DNA of 64,000 nucleotides from Sipunculus nudus. Its lineage: Eukaryota > Annelida > Sipuncula > Golfingiida > Sipunculidae. Every line of letters begins with the position of its first letter. The stretch's first letter is position 1. This document shows, piece after piece, positions 1 to 11,200 of this stretch. Both the position numbers and the translations under genes were made by a program. A model generated the notes under the pieces. It made no database searches. It was given only the letters and a program-made list of their open reading frames with translations, and was not told the origin of the DNA. Location: contig CM049317.1 in the NCBI GenBank assembly GCA_026874595.1, positions 47,704,401 to 47,768,400 of the forward strand, written 5' to 3'.

Positions 1-3000
1 CGCCTACCGCGCACACTATTTTAACAATACGCAAAAAGTTCACGTAAACATTAATATTTATAAAATTCGTCAAGGTTTTATATAAATTATATGAAGGATA
101 GTATTTCGTCAGCAGTGATGAGACCTTTGTATTTGATGTGCTGATCAGTCAGTCTGTGCTAATCTATGCCTTGTTTTAGATTTTGTTTCATCTTTGACCA
201 TAGATTTAAAACATGACCACAGATTTAAAATAAGCACAAAAAATAACTACCTTCCACAATAACAGCAATTCCAGTTAATGAAGCAGCTGGAATAAGTTAT
301 TATTTTTCCTAACATATGAAAAAAAAACTATTGATTTAATTATGTCTGGTTAACAGCCTTAAAAAAATACCAGTTAAAACTCAGATAGGTGTGGTATATA
401 AGCAGTTAGGTTAGGAATTAAAAAAAAACAAACAGTGAAAACATAAACCATGTAATGACATATCATTTAATCACTTCTAAGTGCTATTTCCTAATAAATT
501 TTAGAAAAAAAAGTAAGAAAAAAAAACATCTTTAAGGATAAGTGCATGGATACATTTTAATGGATCATATCAAATACTAGTAAAATATATACATATACAA
601 GTGAAGTATCCCTGAAATGGGGCCGCAGGTGGCGCTTTTATAAAAGATCTACTTTTATATTATTACATGTATGAATTAAGAGAGGAGCGGAATATATCAT
701 TAATCAAGAAGGAGATAAAAAAATACTTAAAACATGACGCTATATACCAATGGGTCACCGGGTGTTTGATATTTTCTCCTCTTGATAAAAACCTCTCTCT
801 GTTTAAGACGTTGAAGAAGCAGCTCATTTTTCATAAAAGGGCAGCCATTTCACCAACAGGCGGACGAAAATGATGTGCAAATGTCGGATAATAAAGCTGG
901 CAGTTTTTAAACCGATTAGGTGTAATGTAACAAATCCACAGGCGAAGTCGCTGGCGGGCGCGGGACAGGACAGGTGTGTATATAAGGCCTAATGGAGCTA
1001 GCCCGGGTCTAATGGTCCAAAGCATCAATACCAATTAAGCGAGACCAGGTACATAAATGAACCCCACTGAGGGCTAATTGATTTTACGTGGATTTATGCA
1101 GGCGTGTTGTTTAATTATCGGATCTAAATGCGCATTTCCCACCCCGTGCCGAGCGGGTGTATGGGCCGCGCTTCCCACTGTGTGGGACACCGCCAACTGG
1201 TCGTGGAATGCGCGCCAAGCGGCTGCCACCCCACGGCTCGTTCACAGACGATCTTCTTTAGCAGCATCCTCACATACAAAGGTGAAGCCTTTTTACGACA
1301 TCAGACTTGGGTCCCATTAAAGGAAATACAGTTTCGTGTCTCATCTGCGTTTTTTTTGTAAAACATATTCGGTATTTAGTCTTTTAATTTGAGGTGTTAC
1401 ATCGACACCTGTGACAAATCACAGATTACTTAATAATCAATCACTCTTTAATTATCACTGTTATGTTAATATAAAGGGGAATTTAAATATTTATTTGGTT
1501 ACATCATTGATTACTTTGTTGAGACAGGTGTAAAGGAGAGTGCATGTACTTCGAGACTAATTAAACGTAGATCGTCATATTGTGTCGTAACGATTGGCAG
1601 TTTAACATCCGTTTCACTTACTTTTTGTATAAAGTCACTAAATGATATATATATATAATTTCAATTAAAATTTACTTAAGTAGAAAAAAGACCTGAATCT
1701 TTGTTACCTAACCAGGGTTCCCTTTAAAACGCAGTGTACACCTAAAAAACTCTAAACAGGTTAATCTTCGTGACATACAATCAGTACCTGAAATTATAGT
1801 TTAAAGGAAAACAGCAATACACGTTATTATTAACAAGCAGTCATAACATTCATCAGTATATGTACAGGTATAATAAATTTTACTAAGTCTCTGAATGGTT
1901 TATAAAATGTATGATATAGTATTACTTAACAATAACAGACAGTAAATTTTCTCACATTCAGGGTTTAATATGATCTGTACAGCCATAAAGGTATATTTAC
2001 TAATTTACTCTTTTATTCCTTTTAGTTGCAGTTTAACTATGTCATTCCTTTTTATATTATGATTATAATATTATTGTTAATTGTAGACGTAATGGTGATC
2101 GAGTCACAATGACAGTTATGGTAGAGCTTTATATCCTTGTCAATCCTATAAAAATATGCTTGAAATTCATTTTATAATGCATTGATGTAAACAAATACGT
2201 TTTATCAGGCCTACCTTCCTTAATTGAACATAATTATGAGCTAAGTATAATTGTATCGTATTTTTTCGTACTTTATCAGATGATATGATTAATTCATTAG
2301 GCGTTTAGTTATAACGGATGATATGTATCAAAATGTATCAAATTTATATAGGTTTAAAATATTCAAAATGTTTATGAACTATGGGAGGTGGTTTCTCCTC
2401 CCGAAGCCTCCCCCTCTGACCCCCCTAATCTTAAATCCTGTGTAGGTCCCCGGCTCCTGTTGTTACCCGGAGAGACGAACGGCAGATAATGGAGGAAATG
2501 ATAGTGGTGGGCGAAAACCAGCCCGTGGCGCCTCCTTTCGAGGAAAAATAAAATAATTTCTCCTAGCAAGAATTGTTGACCTTCTGTCAAAATTACTCAA
2601 TAATCATGTTACATAAATGCATATGCAAACGAACAAACACAACAATAGTTAAACCAAGTATTATAGTTTTTACAATTTACGATTAATTATATATTTTCTT
2701 TAGACCTATGCGTTTTTCACAACGTACTTATAAAACGCTTTCGTACATCACATACAATGAATTTGGTTAAATCGACTTACACCAATGTTAATATTTAAAA
2801 AAAAAGTAACAGTGGAATTCACTGAAATAAAATTTAAACAAAACGACGTTTAAAAAGATTGACGTTCTCGCGAGGCATAGGTAGACATTGGGCAGACTTC
2901 ATGTCACCAAATAACCTGATTATAAGTAAAATTGTGTATGTCTGTATATACAAGAAAAAAGAACCACCTAAGACATATTTTCTAACTATATTTACAAGCA

Positions 3001-4016
3001 AACACCTGTTTAAAAGAAAAACGAATCCGATCATCATGCGATATTCACGTGTGACCAAACAGCGCCAAGAGCTCTGTCTAAACAGTGTTAATAAAAAAGT
3101 ACTGGGAAATTCTGCTACATCATTCTAGCGGACAAATACGGACTACATATGGGGCATTTTTGTACAGAGCTTATACAGAATTCCCCGGAGAACCAGTGTC
3201 AACGCTTCAGCTGAACACCCACAGTCATGTACTCGTAGTTTAATTTAGAAAATCTTCATGTATTTTGCTTTTATAGATAAACCCAAGTGTTCTTCGCCTA
3301 CAAACAACCTGATGAACTTGCATCTCGCAAATTCTCTCTCCATTTATAAATGGTGTGTATGTTTCAGTGTCTCTCTAGTGTAAATGAAAATATTAGGGCT
3401 GGGATTTTCATAGTATCAATGATTTGTTTTAATTGTGTATGTGCAATATTCGAAACATCGGAACGAAAACAGGTAAGGAATGAATCCCGCAGCCATATTT
3501 TAATTTAATGCAATTGACATTCACATATCGCTACCCTTATTTAATATCTCAAGATGCAATTTTTTGTGGTGTCATATCTCATCGATAACAATGCCAGGTG
3601 ATAAACCGCATCATTTTAATCATTGTTACACCTTTTTAGACATATTTTTGCATGCAACACCCGGGAGCCCTGGGAACGCCTCGATGCCGAGAATGTGCCC
3701 TGGATCTAGTTTCAGCGCTGTCGCCGGTAGATCGCTTCACTTGTATAGGAACACAGATGCCGGCGTAAAGCAGAGGGAGAGCTATACATCTTCCTTTATT
3801 TGCCAAAATGACCTACATTTATTGTGGTGAAATTTATTAATTAAGTAATAATTGAATCAAAGGTACAAAATCGATAAACGAATCGATTCTAAGGCCTCTG
3901 ACAATTCATAGGGCTACTTTAATATAACGATTTTTGGTCCACGATGTGACACAAGAAGGATGGGTTATCAATTGTGAGTTTATCATTTATCGATCGAGCT
4001 CCCGCTAAGGGTCCCG

Positions 4017-4021
<5 letters not shown>
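1..4021. other. Upstream intergenic DNA, no gene seen
   Basis: This AT-rich stretch contains only short open frames without recognisable domains, splice context or family resemblance. GC-richer islands near 900-1260 and 2390-2540 hold overlapping frames on both strands, as expected by chance in GC-richer DNA. It probably includes the distal upstream region of the SLC49A4-like gene that starts at 4961. Confidence 0.6.

Positions 4022-4094
<73 letters not shown>
4022..4094. repeat. (AT)n microsatellite
   Basis: An almost pure AT dinucleotide run of about 73 bp, roughly 0.9 kb upstream of the transporter start codon. Apparent Tyr-Ile repeat proteins through it are artefacts. Confidence 0.97.
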
Positions 4095-4096
<2 letters not shown>

Positions 4097-4960
4097 GCTT
4101 TGATCATGAAAGAGGGTAACAAGCGTCACCTGGTGGATATTGTGCATAATAAAAAGTGCATATACATTTTGACATTTGCTCTCTGTCATACAACACTTCC
4201 GCACTCGCTATCAAAATCTACTTAAGAAAACAATTTAGATTCCTTGTCGTATGGCCGTGCCGTAAAAAAGATGCAATTTTAATAAAGACTTTTTCCATTT
4301 ATTCCATTAAATGTCAAGTGTTATATAGGAAAATTTATACCAGCTAGTTTTCCACGATTCCGGTCGCTGATCATTAGTGAGATTAATCCTCATTATGTAT
4401 ATTTTAAATGTACTGACTTGGTCGTAGTAGGGTCACGGAGGCGGAGACGAGGTCGCGCATATTGATAAGGCGACAGTGTAAGTATTGAATGAGTATTCAC
4501 CATACACGTCGATCGATGAGATCATATTGTAACAGGTCAAAGTCTCATAAATATAGGGAACTAATATTGTCAAGTGACAGTGACAGTGAGATGGCTAGCA
4601 AAACGGTGTTATGTCACAGCTGCTGCGATTCATTAAGCTTACACTGTTATGCAAGCGAAACGCAGATTTAATTTACAGTTTCTCACACGTGCTTGCCACT
4701 GAAAGCGATGAAACTATAAGCCATTACGTCGAATTGCTGATATGGATATAGGGAGAGAGGGAGGAACGGAGGTTGTTTTGAGTGGAAGACTTTAGAACGA
4801 CTGTGAACAAGCAACTTAACTGTTGATGGTTCACCTTTAGTGCCTTCAGTCCAATTTGATAATTTTTCCATTTGTTATTGGACTTGGATTAAAGGCTCTC
4901 AAGTTTGAAAATAAATAACCGAAAACGAAACAGGCTTTGCGATCAGGTAACCGTGACAAC

Positions 4961-5249
4961 ATGGTGTGTGGGAGAGAAAAATCGTTTGATAAACTGTCGG
5001 AGCTTGACGACTCTATAGAGAAGCTTCAGCCTCCTATAATCGCTTACAGCAGACGCTGGTACGTGCTGGCAGTCTTTACAGTGCTGGCGTTTACACAAGG
5101 AGCTGTGTGGAACACCTGGGGTCCCATCTCAGACTCAGCAATAAAGGTGTTCAAATGGAATAACGCAGACATTGCTACGTTCGCCAACCTCGGCAATATC
5201 GCCTATTGTATCTCTGTGTTTCCTATATCCTACATGCTGGACACTATAG
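4961..5249 (+). CDS. SLC49A4-like: SLC49A4-like exon 1 (residues 1-97)
   Basis: This exon encodes a short acidic and lysine-rich N-terminus and the first membrane segment, about residues 33-53, ending in the family-diagnostic WNTWGPI. It continues into the second segment, ending at YMLDTIG. The donor after 5249 is GTATGT and leaves phase 1. A TTG-initiated extension to 4937 is possible on paper, but the ATG at 4961 has the better start context. Confidence 0.93.
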
Positions 5250-8200
5250 GTATGTCACAAAAAAGTTCTATATAACTGTATTATAGAAACTATAATTATA
5301 ATATAAATCTGTAAAAGCTTAAGTCTATCTTAAATCATACGTAATTCCAAGTAAATAACACAACTAGAAATCTGCTATCTAATTAAGGAATGCAAGCCTC
5401 CGCCATGGGGACCGTGGGGGGGGGGGGGGGGGATTCCCTGTTGTCGGATGCTCCCCAACCGGAGTTTTCTTCCACTAATTTGGCCCATATTCCCAGGTTC
5501 ATTCGTGCAAAAGGGAATCCTTGATCACCCTACTGAATCTGGATCTTGTGCCGGATCTACATTTTAGTGTGATCGATAGTTCATGAGTTTCCGCTAAAGT
5601 TTGCGTGAATAATGTTGTGAACAAACACACACACACTCAAACAGACACACGAACGGGGGGGGGGGAACGCAGACACTCCCGGCGGAGGTTATTATTGTTA
5701 TTATATTTTATATGATAGAACCAGTTATTTATTAAGTCATATATACGCGGGGACCCAAGTTTCTCACAGAGCACACATAGTTACAATTTACATTCCAGTT
5801 TTATCAAATGATGATATTATGAGGTATGTGGTACTGAATAACAATAGGATACCATTAATATTTGTTTAATGTTATGATAATGATGTATTTATTAGGTATG
5901 AGGATCGCGTCGCTGGCTTGCTGTGGTATGATTCTAGTTGGCTGCGTTCTCCGCTGTATTTCTTCAAATGCCATTGTACAACTCTGGTAAGTGTCCGCGT
6001 TAATATGAGAGATAACTCCTTCTGTCTGCCTTATTGATGCTTATAAGAGTTGATTCAATTATTAGATTAACTATTTTTTTGCGGAGTAGGTAGGTCCTTT
6101 TTTAGGTCCCCCCTTGTGCAAAACCATCGACGAGATTTCTAATTTCCGTGTTCCACTTATTTTTAATCTTTGCAATATGAGGTTAAATAATAAATATCCA
6201 AGATGTCTCCGCAAGAGAAGCCTCCCCCGGAAGGTTATCTTTGTAAGCGACGAGTTGGACCAGGAGTCTCTTCTCGATACTACAGTCTCCTCAAATTGAG
6301 ACAATATAACTTAACCCTGTTTTGCAAAGGGGAAGTAGACAGTCTAAACTCAGGCCAGTTTCCGTACATATAATAAGCATCCTTCAAATCCTCTCCTCCA
6401 TCGTCCTAACAATGGCGGCCTAAGTGGAAATGTAACACACGATATCATGGCTAGCCTATCTCAGTCTAGAATATACTAGCTGTCCGACAATGCTTTCATG
6501 AAGTAATAAGTCTGTGTCGGAGCTTTTAAAACTTTTTAAAACTGTACTGGCAATTTTTTAAAATATATAGGCTGTCACTATAAAACGGATTTGGCACTTA
6601 TCAAAATGCGATAGAAAACATTCCGGGACACACTTGGCGTCCCTCAACGCCATATTAAAATACCATGGACTCAAATCTTCGTTTTCAAAGATTAGCACAA
6701 CATCAAGTGAAAATAACTGTATACAATAAAACTAACTCTATAAATAAAGGCATACTATACTATCAGAACGAAATGACTTTTCCGGTGGTAGGACTTAAAG
6801 TATGACACCGTTAACTACCACAGGATGTCTAACGTGGCCGCCATCTTGTGCGGAGCTGCTGGTCCGGTCACATTTGCTGGTCCCGCGCTGTTCTCGTCCA
6901 CGTGGTTTCCGGCGGATCAGCGTGCCACTGCCACTGCTATCGTATCACTCGGCAACTACATGGGGGTTGCAATCGCTTTTGTTATAGGTAAGTGGAAAAA
7001 AGCACTGCCCGTATTAAAAAGTTCCCATAGGAGAATACAGAACAATGTTAAAAATATCGAAATATCGAAGCAAAATAAAGATAAATAATTTTGTGAATTT
7101 AAAGGGATACAACCTAGGTCGTTTTGCCCTAACGAGGTAAAATACTCTCATATTTTGCCTTAGGATGCATGCATATCTCATAATGAAAAACAGATTTTAT
7201 TATATCTGTTAATTTGGGGATACAGTACTTTTTGTCCTGTCAACCCTAACGGGTCGTTTTGATATTTTATTAGGACCACTTTTAGTCCCGAGTCGAGCAA
7301 TTCACCCTGACCACGGGAACTCCAGTATCAGTAACCAGTCAATGATACAAAACAGCTCTGCAAACAGGTCTGCCGCGACAGGTCAGTGTAGCTAATACAT
7401 TTATGATATATATGTACGGTGTATTCCACGAAAAATGCAATTATGTGGTAGGGTAGAATAAATTCGAATCTTTGGGTTAATGTAAATAGTATACAAAAGA
7501 TACAGTTAGTCATTTTCTGCCTTGAATGCGAGGGCTAATAATTGCAAGAATTGCATCGTAAAGGTAAGAGGAAATACACTCGCAAATCCATGGATATTAA
7601 AAGGAAAATGACTGCTTGTATGGTCCATAAACTGTTATTTCAGGTATTATTATAGGCATACATAAATCCAGGTCGGCGGCCTGACGATGCTAACACGTGG
7701 TGTCAACATTATAAATCTGGTCAGGTTTTGATGCCACTTTTATACTGCTTATAGTGATGTATCTGTTATCTATTGTTTCTGATAAATATAATAACTCTTT
7801 AATAAGCATTATTACCATATGATTTATTTTCTTTCAGGAACAATTATTGCACAGGAGAGGTCGGACATCATGCGTTTGATGTATATAGGTATGTTGTATA
7901 TATTGTATTGTTTTACTCACTTTAGACAGTCGATGCAGTGGTTAAGGCTTCATAATTACAGACCCACCAAACTTGCTCTTGCTGGGCACAAACGCTTGGA
8001 ACAGGTATTGCCACCTTGCGGAAAATTATATAACTAATTTTCGGCTTTTTTAACGACAAGACCTGGCACTTAGCTCGGCTATCGGGACATGGAAAGGCTG
8101 AAATCACATTATTTTACGTATTTTAGTAGGAAACATAAACACTAAGGCCCAGGTAGGGCAATATGTTACACTGGAGTGAAGATTTGATATTTTATAAATA

Positions 8201-11200
8201 TTAAATTTGTATGGCGTTTATACCCCAGCATGAATAAATAATTGTGACGCGTTCATGTTCTTAAAGACAGCTATTCACTTGCTAATTTTTTTGAACTTAT
8301 AAGATTTCTGGTTTACCCTTGATACATTAGCTGTTTTCCGAGAGAAAAGAATTGTCATATGCTAACCTCCGGTTGTTTGATTTGCCACTAGATGTTCTTC
8401 TTGGACTTGTTCGATTACAATCAGCGGCCATTTAGCCGCCCCCCACAGGTTATAAACACGTGGATAAAAAGAAAGCGCATGACTTGTACACCATGGGATC
8501 GGCGATGTTTGGCTAATTTTTATTTAAGGACAAAGGGATTGTTTTTATTAAATACACGTTTAGGTATAGGCCACTTTAAGACGCTGGTGAGCATGATTCT
8601 CACCATTTGAATATATTTCACGGAAAATATAATATTACTAATGCCGTTAGAAACATAAAAAAGCAATATGTACAGATCCTTTTTCACATAAAGTTTAAAC
8701 CACTTAAATAATCGCTGACTTTCAGTTCAAATCCCAAATCGTGTTATTCGTTAAGTTTTATTGGACGTTTGGCCGTCAAGATAAACATTTAAACACGCGG
8801 GCGATATATGATGTTTAGGTCATCTTGTATTCTTTTTATCATTTCTCGGCAGAATGTGGATGGACGGCTGCTCTGTTACTTCTTATCATCGTATACTTCC
8901 CCGCACGACCGCCAGCGCCCCCTAGTATGTCTTCCTTCTCCGGACGAATCAATTTCCTTGCTGGAGTCAAAAGGATGGTCATGTGAGATAAAACATTTCT
9001 CCTGTGTATTAAAACGTAACATGATATTACGGAGCTGATAAAAGTCATATATCCAAGTATTCAAGCGTTATTTTGTTATATTTTATTTTATACATTTCCA
9101 TAATCATATGAATAAATGGAAATTGCGAAATTGCTTATATTTATACCTTTCGTGCACCCCAGCATCAGAGCTATACCTTGTTATGGAATTTCATTCTATG
9201 TTTATTAGTAAATCAGACCTATGGCGCTTCCAGGATTACATTACCTATTACTGCGTTGCTGTAATGTGTTGCTGTAGGTCTAACCAGTTCTGGTTTCTCG
9301 CACTGGCCTATGCACTGCCGACAGGACCCTTTGGAGCGTGGAACGGAGTCATTAACGTCACTTTCTTCCCCGTAGGAGTGTCACAGGTTAAAATTATTTT
9401 TATTTATTGTTATCCTTATAACGGCACAAATGCTTACCCCCAAGAGACAGTTCGACAGTTTTATGCCCGAGTAATGTTTACCTATTATGCGCCAGCAATA
9501 TCAGCACGTAAGTCATGAGCATTAGATATATCGCAATAAGTAATTTCATCATGAAAATTATAGACGTCGCACAGTATGTACAAAACAACAAGATAGCATA
9601 AAAAACTATCACTCTTACCTGGGCAAGGTTTATATTTCAAATGACTTTATAAGGAAATGAACGCGATCTTTCTCAATGGTAAAAAGAACCCTTCTGTGAC
9701 GTAGATCCTAATATAATCATAATGCATGCAGACTTATATCTAGGACTCTCTTGTGAAGTGCAGACTTTAACCACTTAATTTGTAGTCGAATTGCGGCTGG
9801 ATTGGATTTGGCTCCACCATGGCCTCCTGTTTGATGGGACTAGCTATATCAAGGTAGGATATAGTGTAATATACTTTGGGTAATGTAAAATATACCAAAC
9901 ACTATGTCTTGCGATAAGGTTCTAGGGGCTGCTCGCATAATCTAGAAACCACTTACGTTAGGCCTGAAAGGAGTACTCGAGTAATCGAGTCCAGGTAATA
10001 CTTACCGAGTACTCGAGTCCAAAATTTGGACTCGAGTACCCGTGTATGTACATGCATATCTGCATATAACTGCAAATTTACGGGCAGTCTGTAGGCCTAT
10101 ATATTCTTTATCGTAACCTGGCATAGGGCTCTAAACATATGCTAGTCGATTATTCATATAACAGAGGTCTTGACTCTTGTTATGACATATATCTATTCCT
10201 ACATTGGGATAAAGTTAAGCCGTCACAAAGTCAAAGTTATGCATATTTTGCATGGGTAAACGGATGTCTGTTTTATCTTTAAAGCGTTACCATGGTAAAG
10301 AGTACTCGAGTCCGAGTCGGGTAATGCCTATCGGGTACTCGAGTCTAAAATTTTGTACCCGTTTCAGCCCTACCTTACGTGTAACTCACCTGTTGTTCTA
10401 AGTTTCGAGGCATCCATGCATGTGACACCATATCTAATTTTGCTATTTTAAAGGTTCGCTGACGTATTCTCCAAACACATGCGAGCCATTCTGATCGCTT
10501 TCTACATCGCTGGGTCTGGATGTTTTGTGTGGGCCATTATGCTGAGACAACAATACATCGGATTTTCATTAGGTTTGTGATATTATTATGTCTTCCTTTT
10601 TCACATCATGTATGCAGATGGTCCTAAAGTTATCCATTACAAAATTAAATAAAGCTATCTCTAGCTTAACTCCCCGAGATAGTTTATCATTACCCGATTC
10701 CCATGCAAATATCCCCGGGACATATTACCCTTGCTATATCCCCCAGGACATACTCCCCTGCTATTACACCGATTCATATTAGGTAGAAAAAAGTGTTGAT
10801 TCTCAGGCGCCGCACGCGTCAATTTAACCCCCCCCCCCCCACCCCAGCTTAATTTTTTTTTATTTTTTAAATTTCAAGAAGATAAAATAATACAATTTTG
10901 ATAAGATTTCCTTCGCCTATGTAGTGCTTTTACGCTGTTTAGGAAAAAAATATGTTATTATCATGCTTTTTCCTGATCATATGAAATTTTTATTGAAAAA
11001 AGGTTAAAAAAAAATAATAATGAAATAAATCGCTCGCCCGCACTGATTTAAAAAAAAAGTGTCAGAGCCGTTTTTCATGGCCTTACCCTTGCCATTATCT
11101 TGCCGGTCAATATCTCCAGGAAATAATCCCCTAATATTATCCTTAGGATGTACTCTCCTTACCATTTCCTGCGTGCCAATATCCCCACTGGCTATTAACC

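Noticed and set aside
3974-4225. Open frames rich in Tyr-Ile repeats on both strands
   Set aside because: They are translations of the (AT)n microsatellite; the same artefact occurs at 28.1, 37.3, 39.4, 48.3 and 53.2 kb.
4937-4960. N-terminal extension of the transporter to a TTG codon
   Set aside because: The ATG at 4961 has a strong start context, and the extension would need a non-ATG start.
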